Assembly: GCF_003217095.1 (NCBI RefSeq)
Contig: NZ_QJSR01000003.1
Span: 367,375 to 431,374 of the forward strand
Length of the DNA: 64,000 bases
Reading direction: 5' to 3'
From: Rhizobium sp. PP-CC-3A-592
Lineage (GTDB): Bacteria > Pseudomonadota > Alphaproteobacteria > Rhizobiales > Rhizobiaceae
This document shows, piece by piece, positions 55,741-64,000 of the stretch. Under the pieces are notes generated by a model. It was given only the letters and a program-made list of their open reading frames with translations, ran no database searches and was not told the DNA's origin. A program made the position numbers and the translations under genes. Position 1 is the stretch's first letter; each line of letters opens with the position of its first letter.

Positions 55741-56817
55741 ATGTCTGCAGTTCTGGATCTCTCGAATGTGCGAAAGACCTACGGTGCCCTGAACGCGCTT
55801 GACGGGCTTGATCTTACGTTGCCCGACAATGCGTATGTGGCACTCCTCGGCCCCAGTGGTTCGGGCAAAACAACGCTTTTGCGGGTCATTGCCGGCTTCG
55901 AGACGCCGGATGCGGGCAGCCTGACCTTCAAGGGAAATCGCATAGAGGGCGTTGCGCCGCACCGCCGCGATATCGGCTTCGTCTTCCAGAATTTCGCGCT
56001 TTTCCCGCATCTGTCGGTGGCCAAAAACATTGCTTTCGGTCTCGAACACCGCGACATCGATCCGGTGACCGATCCGAAAATTCTGCACACGCGGGTCAAA
56101 GACATGGTGGCGCTGGTGGGACTCGATGGTCTCGAGGAGCGTGCCGTTACGCAGATTTCAGGCGGCCAGCGCCAGCGCGTGGCACTGGCGCGCACGCTGA
56201 TCACCGAGCCATCGCTGGTTCTGCTCGACGAACCCCTCGGCGCGCTTGATGCAAACCTGCGCGGCCGCATGCGCTTGGAATTGCGTGCCATTCGCGAGCG
56301 CTGCGGCGTGACGTTCCTGCATGTGACCGGAAGCGAGAGCGAAGCGCTGGCCATGGGCGATCTCGTTCTCGTTCTCGATCAGGGAAAAATTGCCCAGGCC
56401 GCTGACGCCGACACAGTCTACAACCAGCCGAAATCGCCTGCCGTGGCCCGTTTCCTCAACTGCTACAACCTGTTCGACGGCACTCTGTCCGGCAACGGCT
56501 TCGTCAATCCGCTGGCAACCTTTCCGCTCGGTGGCGCAATACCGCGCCAGAGCGGCCAACCGGGTTATGCCATTCGCTACGACCGGATCGCCGTTCGCCC
56601 GCTGGACGAGGCCGTCGCCAATGATGAAGTGCGGCTGGAGGCGACCTTCGTCGCGGACGAATATTCGGGTGCCGCGATCAATTCCTTCTTCGCACTCGAT
56701 GACGGGCGCGTGTTCGAGGTGGAATCGCATCTCAGCCAGACCGTGCCCGCCGCTCTTCAACCGCAGTCGCGCTATGCGCTGGTCTGGAAGCGGGACGATG
56801 CCCTTGTTTACGCATGA
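55741..56817 (+). CDS. Spermidine/putrescine-type ABC transporter ATP-binding protein (PotA type, first)
   Basis: The 358-residue ATPase has Walker A 'GPSGSGKTT', Q-loop 'FVFQNFALFPHL', signature 'ISGGQRQR' and Walker B 'LVLLDEPLGALD', then a TOBE domain. The H-loop position reads 'LHVTGSESEA' where a His-Asp ('THD') is usual, so the switch histidine is missing. A second, complete ATPase is encoded at 61535, which may supply the active copy. CAGGGAAATC precedes the ATG. Confidence 0.9.
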   Translation: MSAVLDLSNVRKTYGALNALDGLDLTLPDNAYVALLGPSGSGKTTLLRVIAGFETPDAGSLTFKGNRIEGVAPHRRDIGFVFQNFALFPHLSVAKNIAFGLEHRDIDPVTDPKILHTRVKDMVALVGLDGLEERAVTQISGGQRQRVALARTLITEPSLVLLDEPLGALDANLRGRMRLELRAIRERCGVTFLHVTGSESEALAMGDLVLVLDQGKIAQAADADTVYNQPKSPAVARFLNCYNLFDGTLSGNGFVNPLATFPLGGAIPRQSGQPGYAIRYDRIAVRPLDEAVANDEVRLEATFVADEYSGAAINSFFALDDGRVFEVESHLSQTVPAALQPQSRYALVWKRDDALVYA

Positions 56818-56863
56818 CCCGCTTGCAGCAATTCCGGCGGCAAGACGGATTGGAGATTGAACG

Positions 56864-57763
56864 ATGACGATAATCGCTGAAACGGCATCCAGAGCACCAC
56901 CGGCAGTGGCTGCGAAAAAGGTATCCGACAAGACGCTGTGGCTGCTGGCGCCGGGCCTTCTGTGGATGCTTCTGTTCCTTGTCGTTCCCATGCTGATGAT
57001 GGTTTATGTCTCGTTCTGGACGCAGACCACCTTCAAGATCAGCCCGATCCTGACGGTGCAGAGTTGGGTGACCTTCTTTACCAGTGAAACCTATCTGAGC
57101 GCGCTCTGGACCACCGTGCGGATCTGGCTGATCGTTCTCGTCACGACACTCCTGGTCGGTTACCCGGCAGCGCTGTATGTCGGGCTTTTCGTGCGCAACA
57201 AGACCACCCAGACCGTGCTTCTGGTGTTCTGCGTCATTCCGTTCTGGACATCGTTTCTCATCCGGGTTCTCGCCTGGCGGCCGATGCTGGGAAAAGAGGG
57301 GGCAATCAATCTCATCCTGCAGGCGCTCGGCATTATCAATACGCCGATTGAAGTCCTCTTGTTTTCCGAGCTTTCGGTGATCATCGGCATGACGCAGATC
57401 TACTGCGTCTTCATGGTCGGTCCCATCGCCTTCATGATGGGCCGCATCGACCAAAGTGTCATCGAGGCGGCGCAGGATATGGGCGCTGGCTTCTGGAGGA
57501 TCTTCCGCACCATCATCCTGCCGTTGACGATGCCCGGCGTTGTCGTCGGTGCCATCTTCGTCTCGGTCATGGTGCTTGGCGAATTCGCAACGGCTGCCGC
57601 CCTTTCGGGCCGAAAGGTCAATCTGCTCGGCAATATCATCGTTACCCAGGTCGGATCGCTGAAATGGGCCTTTGCCGCCGTGGTCGGCGTGGTTCTCACC
57701 ATTCTCATGGGCATCGTGGTGGCGGCGCTGCTGCGGGTCGTCGATCTCAGAAAGGCGCTTTGA
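56864..57763 (+). CDS. Spermidine/putrescine-type ABC transporter permease (PotB type)
   Basis: The 299-residue protein has six membrane segments after a short cytoplasmic start and the EAA loop 'EAAQDMGAGFWRIFRTIILP' (near 195-214). Family members carry polyamines, but relatives import opines, amino-acid derivatives or other small cations. Four bases separate it from the next permease gene. Confidence 0.92.
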   Translation: MTIIAETASRAPPAVAAKKVSDKTLWLLAPGLLWMLLFLVVPMLMMVYVSFWTQTTFKISPILTVQSWVTFFTSETYLSALWTTVRIWLIVLVTTLLVGYPAALYVGLFVRNKTTQTVLLVFCVIPFWTSFLIRVLAWRPMLGKEGAINLILQALGIINTPIEVLLFSELSVIIGMTQIYCVFMVGPIAFMMGRIDQSVIEAAQDMGAGFWRIFRTIILPLTMPGVVVGAIFVSVMVLGEFATAAALSGRKVNLLGNIIVTQVGSLKWAFAAVVGVVLTILMGIVVAALLRVVDLRKAL

Positions 57764-57766
57764 GCC

Positions 57767-58612
57767 ATGAATTCCAGCGGCACGAAATTCGCGCTTGGCG
57801 TCTACACCAGTCTCTTCCTGGTGTTCCTTTATGCCCCGATGGTCGTTCTCGGTATCCTTTCCTTCCAGACGGGGCCGGAGGGTGGACCACAGTTCCCGAT
57901 CATCGAATGGTCGACCTACTGGTACCAGCATCTGTTCGGCTTCACGCCACCCTCGCGCATCGCGCCCTTGCCGATCAACGAGGCCCTGTTCCGCTCGCTG
58001 GTCCTGTCTGTCATGACGATGATCGTCTCCACCGTGCTGGGCGTCAGTTCAGCGCAGGCGTTCCGCCGCAAATTCAGGGGCTCGGGCGTCGCTTTCTATC
58101 TCATCGTTCTCGGCATGATGGTGCCGGGCGTGCTTGTCGGCCTCGGCATGGCGCTGGTCGCCAATGTGTTGGGCATCGACCGCCACTGGTGGGGCACGGC
58201 TTTCGTCCTGCATGTCGTTTACACCTATCCCTTCGCCTTCCTGGTCATGCTGGCGATTCTCAACCGCTTCGATCCGAGCGTCGAGGAGGCAGCCTGGTCG
58301 CTTGGCGTGTCGCCGATCAGGACCTTTCGAAAGATCACCTTCCCGTTGATCTTTCCGGGCGTGCTCTCGGCCATGCTGTTCGCCTTCACGCTCTCCTATG
58401 ACGAGTTCTCCCGCACGCTGTTTGCCTCGGGCCGCGATCTGACGCTGCCGCTGGCCATCTACGGGACGTTCTCGGTGGAGGTGCACCCGAACGTCTTTGC
58501 CTTCGGCGTGCTGACGACGATCTTCTCCTTCGCACTTCTCGGGGTCTATGCCGCGCTGATGACGCTTTCCATCCGCCGCGCCAAACGCATCGCCATTCAG
58601 GAGGAAGCATGA
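57767..58612 (+). CDS. Spermidine/putrescine-type ABC transporter permease (PotC type)
   Basis: The 281-residue protein is a PotC-like permease with six membrane segments and the EAA loop 'EAAWSLGVSPIRTFRKITFP' (near 172-191). It pairs with the PotB-type permease and overlaps the following SDR gene by four bases (ATGA), tying transport to the dehydrogenases. Confidence 0.92.
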   Translation: MNSSGTKFALGVYTSLFLVFLYAPMVVLGILSFQTGPEGGPQFPIIEWSTYWYQHLFGFTPPSRIAPLPINEALFRSLVLSVMTMIVSTVLGVSSAQAFRRKFRGSGVAFYLIVLGMMVPGVLVGLGMALVANVLGIDRHWWGTAFVLHVVYTYPFAFLVMLAILNRFDPSVEEAAWSLGVSPIRTFRKITFPLIFPGVLSAMLFAFTLSYDEFSRTLFASGRDLTLPLAIYGTFSVEVHPNVFAFGVLTTIFSFALLGVYAALMTLSIRRAKRIAIQEEA

Positions 58613-59358
58613 TGTCTTCAGCCATCATTCCATCTGCCATCGTAACAGGCGCCGGGTCCGGCATCGGCCGCGCCATTGCCCATCGGCTGGCATCGGACGG
58701 CTACGCGGTGGTCGTCAACGATCTGAAGATCGAGGCTGCGCAGCTCGTCGCAGATGAAATTTCGACATCCGACGGCAAGGCGAAGGCTGTGGCCGGCGAC
58801 GTGTCGTCGGAGCCAGATACGGTCGGCATCCACAAGGCCGCGTTCGATGCCTTCGGCGATACGGCACTGCTGGTCAATTGCGCCGGTATCGTCCACCAGT
58901 CTCTGTTCGAAAATCTCGAAGTGGCCGATTTCGACCGGATGTTTGCCGTTCATGTGCGCGGCACGTTCCTGATGACCAGGCTGGTGCTTCCGGCCATGCT
59001 TGCCGCCCGGTCCGGCGTCATCATCAACATCGCCTCGCAGCTCGGCCAAATCGGCGGCATCGAATTGTCGCATTATGCAGCGGCCAAATCGGCGATCATC
59101 GGTCTGACGAAGTCGTTGGCTCGCGAAGTGTCGAGCCGGGGGGTGCGCGTCAATGCGGTGGCACCCGGGCCGATCAACACGCCGCTGGTGCGCGCTCTGT
59201 CGGAAGACTGGCAGGCCCGCAAGGCCGCCGAACTGCCGCTCGGCCGCTTCGGCGAGCCGGAAGAGGTGGCGGCCACTGTTTCGTTTCTCGCCTCCCCCGC
59301 AGCCAGCCTGTTCGTCGGCCAGACACTTGGTCCGAACTCCGGCGACGTGATGCTTTAA
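58609..59358 (+). CDS. Short-chain dehydrogenase/reductase (first)
   Basis: The 249-residue protein is a classical SDR: NAD(P) motif 'TGAGSGIG' (13-20), 'NCAGI' near 89, catalytic Ser in 'NIASQLG' and 'YAAAK' (Tyr-x3-Lys near 153-157). An acidic residue after the second strand ('VNDLK') favours NAD(H). It is translationally coupled to the permease gene and lies 17 bp before a second SDR. It probably oxidises an alcohol group of the imported compound or its product. Confidence 0.93.
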   Translation: MMSSAIIPSAIVTGAGSGIGRAIAHRLASDGYAVVVNDLKIEAAQLVADEISTSDGKAKAVAGDVSSEPDTVGIHKAAFDAFGDTALLVNCAGIVHQSLFENLEVADFDRMFAVHVRGTFLMTRLVLPAMLAARSGVIINIASQLGQIGGIELSHYAAAKSAIIGLTKSLAREVSSRGVRVNAVAPGPINTPLVRALSEDWQARKAAELPLGRFGEPEEVAATVSFLASPAASLFVGQTLGPNSGDVML

Positions 59359-59375
59359 GGACAGGAAAGACCGAT

Positions 59376-60140
59376 ATGACCGATACTCCCCGCATTGTTC
59401 TGATCACCGGCGCCGGCATCGGCATCGGGCATTCGACCGCAAAAGCCTTTGCGGCGCTTGGCGATCATGTTGTCGTCACCGACATTCTGGAAGCCGAAGG
59501 CAAAGCGACCGTTGCTGCCATCGAGGCGGCAGGCGGCGCGGCGGAATTCGCGTATCTGGATGTCCGTTCCACAGCGGCGGTGGATGCGCTGGTGGCCGAT
59601 GTCGAAGCCCGCCATGGCCACATCGACGTTATCGTCGCCAATGCCGGCATTGCTCACAAGGCGCCGCTGGATGTGCTGACCGACGAAAAATGGGAGCTGA
59701 CCTTCGATATCGATCTCAAAGGTATTTTCCGCGTCGTCCGGGCGGCGGCCCCTGGAATGAAGGCACGCAGAAGCGGCGCCGTGATTGCCTTGTCGTCGAT
59801 CATGGGAACCTCCTACGGCTGGGATGAGCATGTGCATTATTCAGCAGCAAAAGCCGGTGTCGTCGGTCTGGTTCGCGGACTGGCGGTCGAGCTTGCCCGT
59901 GACGGCATCCGCGTCAACGGCATGGCGCCCGGATATATCCGCACGGCACAGCTCCTGTCTGAGGAAAATTCACTGGGTGCCGCCGGTGCCGAAAAGGCAG
60001 GAGAATTCATTCCCATGGGGCGCATCGGGGAACCGGAAGAGATCGCCGATGTCATCACCTTTCTCGCATCGCATGGCGCAAGATACATGACCGGCCAGGT
60101 TCTGGTCGTGGATGGCGGTCTCCTCGTGGGCCGATACTGA
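59376..60140 (+). CDS. Short-chain dehydrogenase/reductase (second)
   Basis: The 254-residue SDR has 'TGAGIGIG' (11-18), 'ANAGIAH' near 88, 'SSIMG' and 'YSAAK' (Tyr-x3-Lys near 156-160) and 'VTDILE', which again favours NAD. It is only moderately similar to the first SDR, so the two may act in sequence or on different stereoisomers. ATG 59376 has AGGAAAG upstream. Confidence 0.92.
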   Translation: MTDTPRIVLITGAGIGIGHSTAKAFAALGDHVVVTDILEAEGKATVAAIEAAGGAAEFAYLDVRSTAAVDALVADVEARHGHIDVIVANAGIAHKAPLDVLTDEKWELTFDIDLKGIFRVVRAAAPGMKARRSGAVIALSSIMGTSYGWDEHVHYSAAKAGVVGLVRGLAVELARDGIRVNGMAPGYIRTAQLLSEENSLGAAGAEKAGEFIPMGRIGEPEEIADVITFLASHGARYMTGQVLVVDGGLLVGRY

Positions 60141-60212
60141 CGGTACTGCCTGATGACGATGGGCGTCCAATAAAGGACGCCCTGGGGAACAAAAAGAAAC
60201 CGGAGAAAGACA

Positions 60213-61445
60213 ATGACAATTTCGATGGAAATGAACCGTCGCTCGCTGCTGAAGCGATCTGCTGGTGCCATGGCGCTGGCCATGGGAGGTGGGACCCACT
60301 TCCTTTCGTCCAGCGCTGCCTATGCGCAGGCTTCGCTTGCCAGCCAGGAACTGCGCACGGTCGGCCTTTCCGTGACCGTGCAGGAACGCATTCTTGCCGA
60401 TTTCAAGAAGGCAAGCGGCGTCGGCGCAACCTCGGGCACTGCCGCCACATTCCCGGATGCGCAGACCCGCATCCTTTCTGGCTCCAAGGACTATGACGTC
60501 TGGGAAACCATTGGCGAGCGGCTTCCCTCCGTCGTCATGACCGACAATGCCGAGCCGATCGAAACATCGGCTCTGAAAAACTGGTCCAATATCCGCGATG
60601 TTTTCACGAAAGCCGATCCGAAATTCGACCCCAAGGCACAGATCGTCGGCCAGATCTGGACGGATGAAAACCAGACGTCGCTGTGGATGGTTCCGACCGT
60701 CTTCAACTTCGATTCGATCGGGTACAACCCGGAGGTTCTCTCCGACGAGGAAGCCAATAGCTGGACGGCGATCTTCGACAGCAAGTACAAAGGCAAGTCC
60801 GGCCTTAATACAGATCCTCTGACAGCGTTTGGCCAGGCCGTCATGGCAATGAACACGCTCGGTCTTTCGGATGTGAAGAACCCGGGCAACCCGACGGCTG
60901 CCGAGATGGACGAAGCCGCGAAATTCCTCATTTCCAAAAAGAAGGAGGGCCAGTTCCGCGCGCTCTGGGGCGATTTCGGCGAACTCGTCAACTTCCTGGC
61001 TTCCGGCGAAATCGTTGTCTGCGACGCCTGGCAGCCTGCCGTCATGGCCGTCAAGGCGCAGGGCAAGGCTTGTAAATACGCGATCCCCAAGGAAGGTTAT
61101 CGCGCCTGGTCAATCGGCAACACCATGCTGAAGGGCACCCCGAACAAGGAAGCTGTCATCGCCTATTCCGACTACTGGCTGTCGGGCGAGCCCGGCATCA
61201 CCGTCTCGGAGCAGGGCTATTATTCGCCGACGACCAACATCAAGGACGTCATGTCGCCGGAAAAATACGCCTTCTGGTACGAAGGCAAGCCATGGGTGGG
61301 TGCCGCCGAGCGCGGCATCAAGGAGGGTGACCTGCGTGACGGTGGCTCGCTCGAAACCCGCGCCGCCAACGTCGCCTACTGGCATCAGTGGCCGGATGAA
61401 TACGACCACCTCATCCAGAAGTGGGATGAATTCCTCAGCGCCTGA
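60213..61445 (+). CDS. Spermidine/putrescine-type ABC transporter solute-binding protein (PotD/family 1)
   Basis: The 410-residue protein begins with 'MNRRSLLKRS', a twin-arginine-like start, and a hydrophobic run ending 'AAYAQA', so export by Tat or Sec is expected. The mature part is a type II periplasmic-binding fold with the PotD-like 'VPTVFNFDSIGYNPEVL' and 'ASGEIVVCDAWQPAV'. It lies in the same operon as the permeases, after the two SDR genes and before a second ATPase. The ligand is probably a small nitrogenous compound related to the lactam/imide enzymes nearby (inference). Confidence 0.9.
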   Translation: MTISMEMNRRSLLKRSAGAMALAMGGGTHFLSSSAAYAQASLASQELRTVGLSVTVQERILADFKKASGVGATSGTAATFPDAQTRILSGSKDYDVWETIGERLPSVVMTDNAEPIETSALKNWSNIRDVFTKADPKFDPKAQIVGQIWTDENQTSLWMVPTVFNFDSIGYNPEVLSDEEANSWTAIFDSKYKGKSGLNTDPLTAFGQAVMAMNTLGLSDVKNPGNPTAAEMDEAAKFLISKKKEGQFRALWGDFGELVNFLASGEIVVCDAWQPAVMAVKAQGKACKYAIPKEGYRAWSIGNTMLKGTPNKEAVIAYSDYWLSGEPGITVSEQGYYSPTTNIKDVMSPEKYAFWYEGKPWVGAAERGIKEGDLRDGGSLETRAANVAYWHQWPDEYDHLIQKWDEFLSA

Positions 61446-61456
61446 GCGCGATCGTT

Positions 61457-61482
61457 CCCTCTCCCCGTTTACGGGGAGAGGG
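61457..61482. repeat. Palindromic intergenic repeat, perfect hairpin
   Basis: CCCTCTCCCCG and CGGGGAGAGGG form an 11-bp perfect stem around TTTA in the 89-bp gap between the binding-protein and ATPase genes. There is no U-run. A degenerate copy lies at 36554-36576. Within an operon, such hairpins often protect the upstream transcript and so raise binding-protein levels. Confidence 0.7.
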
Positions 61483-61534
61483 TCAAAGCGAGGGAGCATT
61501 GTGTGCTCGACGCAGGTATATCCGGAGCAACGCC

Positions 61535-62644
61535 ATGATTTACGATCTCGAACTTTATCAAGTTGGCAAAGTCTACGACAACGGCACGCCTGCCGTCATC
61601 GATTTCAATCTTGCCGTCAACAAGGGCGAGTTCATCGCATTCCTCGGCCCCTCCGGCTGCGGCAAGACAACGACGCTCAGGATGATTGCCGGGTTCGAAA
61701 GCATCTCCTCCGGCAACATGATGATCAAGGGCGTTCGCATAAACGACATCAGCCCGGCACAGCGGCCGACCTCGATGATCTTCCAGAATTACGCGCTATT
61801 TCCGCATATGACGGTGCGCAACAATGTTGGCTACGGACTTGACGTCAAGGGCATGGCGAAAGCTGAACGCAACGCCAAGGTGGACCGAATTCTCTCCACG
61901 CTCGGCCTCGACGACATCGCCGAAAACAAACCGGACAAACTTTCGGGCGGCCAGCGCCAGCGTATCGCCTTGGCTCGCGGGCTTGTGGTGGAGCCCGATA
62001 TCCTGCTTCTTGACGAGCCGCTTGGCGCGCTTGACGCCAATTTGCGCAAGGCGATTCAGAACGAGCTGAAGCTTTTGCAGAAGACGCTCGGCATCACCTT
62101 TGTGTTCGTCACCCACGCGCAGTCGGAAGCGCTGGCGCTGTCGGACCGCATCGTGGTGATGAACCAGGGCCGCGTCGAACAGATCAGCCCGCCGCATCAA
62201 TTGTACACACGACCGAACACGCCGTTCGTTGCCCAGTTCATTGGTCGAAACACGATTTTCAAGGGCGCGGTGAAGGGTCGGAACGCGGGCCATACCATGG
62301 TCGATACGCCCTTCGGAACCCTGACAGGCGATGCCAACGGCGCGATGGCCGATGGCGCCAACGTTTCCGTGGTCATCCCGGCCGAAGCCATTGAGGTCCA
62401 TGCAGGAAACGCGGGTGGACGCGAGGAAATCTCCCGGCTGTCCGGCGGCAACGTCATCGATGCGAAGATCCGCCGTTTCGACGTGGTCGGGCATATCTCG
62501 CATCTGTCGGTAGCGCTGCCCGACGGGCGCATGCTTTCACTGGAAGCGCATGTCGACAAGTATCCGCCGGGCGCCTTCCCGGTCGATGCCGATATCACAC
62601 TGGCCTGGAAGCCGGAGCGCGCCACGGTCATTCCGGCGCATTGA
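61535..62644 (+). CDS. Spermidine/putrescine-type ABC transporter ATP-binding protein (PotA type, second)
   Basis: The 369-residue ATPase is complete: Walker A 'GPSGCGKTT', 'MIFQNYALFPHM', 'LSGGQRQR', 'ILLLDEPLGALDANL' and H-loop 'FVTHAQSEA', followed by a TOBE domain. ATG 61535 is preceded by GGAG at 8 nt. Having two ATPases for one permease pair is unusual; this copy has the switch histidine the first one lacks. Confidence 0.93.
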   Translation: MIYDLELYQVGKVYDNGTPAVIDFNLAVNKGEFIAFLGPSGCGKTTTLRMIAGFESISSGNMMIKGVRINDISPAQRPTSMIFQNYALFPHMTVRNNVGYGLDVKGMAKAERNAKVDRILSTLGLDDIAENKPDKLSGGQRQRIALARGLVVEPDILLLDEPLGALDANLRKAIQNELKLLQKTLGITFVFVTHAQSEALALSDRIVVMNQGRVEQISPPHQLYTRPNTPFVAQFIGRNTIFKGAVKGRNAGHTMVDTPFGTLTGDANGAMADGANVSVVIPAEAIEVHAGNAGGREEISRLSGGNVIDAKIRRFDVVGHISHLSVALPDGRMLSLEAHVDKYPPGAFPVDADITLAWKPERATVIPAH

Positions 62645-62702
62645 ATAAGAGCCCGAACATACAGCCGGGCCAGACACAAGAGACCACACAAGGAGTACGA
62701 AA

Positions 62703-63584
62703 ATGGCAAAGGAAATTTTCTGCAGTTTCGGCGTCGATGTCGATGCGGTTGCAGGCTGGCTCGGTTCTTATGGCGGCGAGGATTCGCCGGACGATATATC
62801 GCGTGGCCTGTTTGCCGGTGAAGTCGGCAGCCCTCGCCTGCTGAAGCTGTTTGATCGCTTCGGCATCAAGACCACATGGTTCATCCCCGGCCATTCCATC
62901 GAGACTTTTCCCGAGCAGATGCAGGCCGTGGCCGATGCCGGTCATGAAATCGGCATTCACGGCTATACCCATGAAAACCCGATCGCCATGACCCGCGAGC
63001 AGGAAATCCAGGTTCTCGACAAGTGCATTGAGCTTGTTACCAAACTTTCCGGCAAGCGGCCGACCGGCTATGTGGCGCCGTGGTGGGAATTTTCCAACGT
63101 CACCAACGAACTGCTTCTGGAACGCGGCATCAAGTATGACCATTCCCTGATGCACAATGACTTTACGCCCTATTACGTCCGGGTCGGCGACAGCTGGACG
63201 AAGATCGACTATTCGAAAAAGCCCGACGACTGGATGATCCCGCTGAAGCGGGGCCATGAGACAGACCTCATCGAAATTCCGGCCTCGTGGTATCTCGACG
63301 ATCTGCCGCCGATGATGTTCATCAAGAAAGCGCCCAACAGCCACGGCTTCGTCAATCCGCACGATATCGAACAGATGTGGCGCGACCAGTTCGACTGGGT
63401 CTATCGCGAGATGGACTATGCCGTATTCCCGATCACCATCCACCCCGACGTGGCCGGTCGGCCGCAGGTGCTGATGATGCTGGAACGGTTGTTTGCCCAT
63501 ATGAGCAAACATCCGGGCGTAAAATTCGTGACGATGAACGAGATCGCCGACGATTTCGCGGCACGTTTCCCGCGAACGAAGTAG
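62703..63584 (+). CDS. Polysaccharide deacetylase-fold hydrolase, possible cyclic imide hydrolase
   Basis: The 293-residue protein has the NodB-type metal site: D12/D14 ('GVDVDAV') and H86-x3-H90 ('HGYTHE'), with 'YVAPWWEFS' as a later motif. No signal peptide is present, so a cytosolic small-molecule substrate is more likely than a polysaccharide. The group includes HpPgdA-like proteins, PuuE allantoinases and the 293-residue cyclic imide hydrolase of Pseudomonas putida. With a lactam carboxylase operon next door, opening of a cyclic imide is a reasonable guess. It is last or near-last in the ABC-SDR operon. Confidence 0.85.
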   Translation: MAKEIFCSFGVDVDAVAGWLGSYGGEDSPDDISRGLFAGEVGSPRLLKLFDRFGIKTTWFIPGHSIETFPEQMQAVADAGHEIGIHGYTHENPIAMTREQEIQVLDKCIELVTKLSGKRPTGYVAPWWEFSNVTNELLLERGIKYDHSLMHNDFTPYYVRVGDSWTKIDYSKKPDDWMIPLKRGHETDLIEIPASWYLDDLPPMMFIKKAPNSHGFVNPHDIEQMWRDQFDWVYREMDYAVFPITIHPDVAGRPQVLMMLERLFAHMSKHPGVKFVTMNEIADDFAARFPRTK

Positions 63585-63607
63585 GGTGAGAAAAAGCCCA
63601 CCACCCA

Positions 63608-63683
63608 CTCCGTCGTCCTCGGCCTCGAGCCGAGGACCCATCCGGGCTGATGGATGGTCGGGTCAAGCCCGACCATGACGGAG
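63608..63683. repeat. Bipartite palindromic intergenic repeat (BIME-like)
   Basis: Two hairpins stand side by side: GTCCTCGGC / GCCGAGGAC (63615-63637, 9-bp stem) and ATGGTCGGG / CCCGACCAT (63654-63676, 9-bp stem), enclosed by CTCCGTC (63608-63614) and GACGGAG (63677-63683), which also pair. This is the form of repetitive palindromic elements common in Rhizobiales genomes. It may also end the upstream transcript. Confidence 0.75.
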
Positions 63684-63766
63684 GAGCGTTTTGCGGAGTT
63701 TGCCAGCATACTCTTTCTACCCGTGCAGGGTGTTTGAGAGGGGCAAAGCCAGACTTGGAGAAAACC

Positions 63767-64000
63767 ATGTGTTCGCTGTGCGGCATTCTGGGAGGCAATG
63801 AGCACTGGGCCGATGCGGTCGCCCGGCCCGGCGTCTACACGCGCAATGTCGAGCGCATCGACCGCAGACGCGAGCGTGCCAATCGCGTGCGCATCGCCAA
63901 CCGGGTGCTGTCGGTCTTCGGCCTGTCGCTGACCGATTGGCAGGGCAGTTCATTTCTTCTATCCACCCGCACCGGCAAGACGGAGATTATCGAGGACCTC
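63767..64000 (+). CDS. Unidentified protein, N-terminal 78 residues only
   Basis: The reading frame is open from ATG 63767 to the window end. It starts 'MCSLCGILGG' with a CxxC at residues 2-5, followed by an Arg-rich helix ('RIDRRRERANRVRIANRVL') and 'LSLTDWQGSSFLL'. TTGGAG lies 7 nt upstream. I do not recognise the family with confidence. The CxxC may bind a metal. It could be the next member of the ABC-SDR-hydrolase operon or a new unit after the palindromic repeat. Confidence 0.65.
   Translation, partial: MCSLCGILGGNEHWADAVARPGVYTRNVERIDRRRERANRVRIANRVLSVFGLSLTDWQGSSFLLSTRTGKTEIIEDL

Overview
The window is a GC-rich stretch of accessory, catabolic DNA from an alphaproteobacterium, most likely Rhizobiales/Rhizobiaceae. 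That placement is an inference from several things seen together: seven solute-uptake ABC gene sets in 64 kb, gene families typical of rhizobia (DUF882 protein, Avi_7169/Avi_7170-type proteins), ATGA and TGATG stop/start overlaps, a CtrA-like box, and palindromic intergenic repeats of rhizobial type. There are no rRNA or tRNA genes, no replication genes, no CRISPR and no intact insertion sequence. The window starts inside a LysR gene and ends inside an unidentified gene.

Layout. 1-10.3 kb: a purine-related island. On the minus strand are an acylphosphatase-like protein, a Rieske-only protein, a GST-like protein, adenine deaminase and a LysR regulator. On the plus strand, behind a sigma-54 promoter, is a nucleoside/purine-type BMP ABC transporter followed by a Rieske oxygenase that lacks its Rieske cluster. 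The parts match the NdmC/NdmD/NdmE methylxanthine N7-demethylase, with the Rieske domain as a free protein. 10.5-22.7 kb: a rut-like regulon holding rutA and rutF homologues, an isochorismatase-type hydrolase, two amidases, a GatC/AtzG-like small protein, an MFS transporter, a sugar-type ABC transporter and a HutC-type GntR regulator. Putative operators GTNCGNAC lie in front of all three transcription units. 22.7-23.1 kb: a LuxR/SorC fusion pseudogene.

23.5-33.4 kb: two convergent ROK regulators and an alpha-mannosidase (GH38) with a complete sugar ABC transporter. 33.5-36.2 kb: a DUF882 peptidoglycan enzyme and a membrane adenylate cyclase. 36.7-45.4 kb: a peptide-type ABC transporter with a luciferase-like monooxygenase, two carboxymuconolactone-decarboxylase (CMD) proteins and a 2-oxoglutarate oxygenase, matching the TIGRFAM KPN_01854/KPN_01858/Avi_7169/Avi_7170 neighbourhood. 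45.8-47.9 kb: an aldo/keto reductase with a divergent LysR. 48.6-64 kb: a LysR regulator divergent from an overlapping operon of PxpA, BCCP, biotin carboxylase, PxpB and PxpC (in effect a split urea-carboxylase-like enzyme plus a lactam hydrolase). A GntR regulator with two winged helices follows, then a spermidine/putrescine-type ABC transporter with two ATPases, two SDR dehydrogenases and a polysaccharide-deacetylase-fold protein that may be a cyclic imide hydrolase.

A recurring theme is uptake and opening of nitrogen heterocycles and cyclic amides (methylpurines, pyrimidines, lactams, imides). The individual functions are inferred from family membership and context; none has been tested here.
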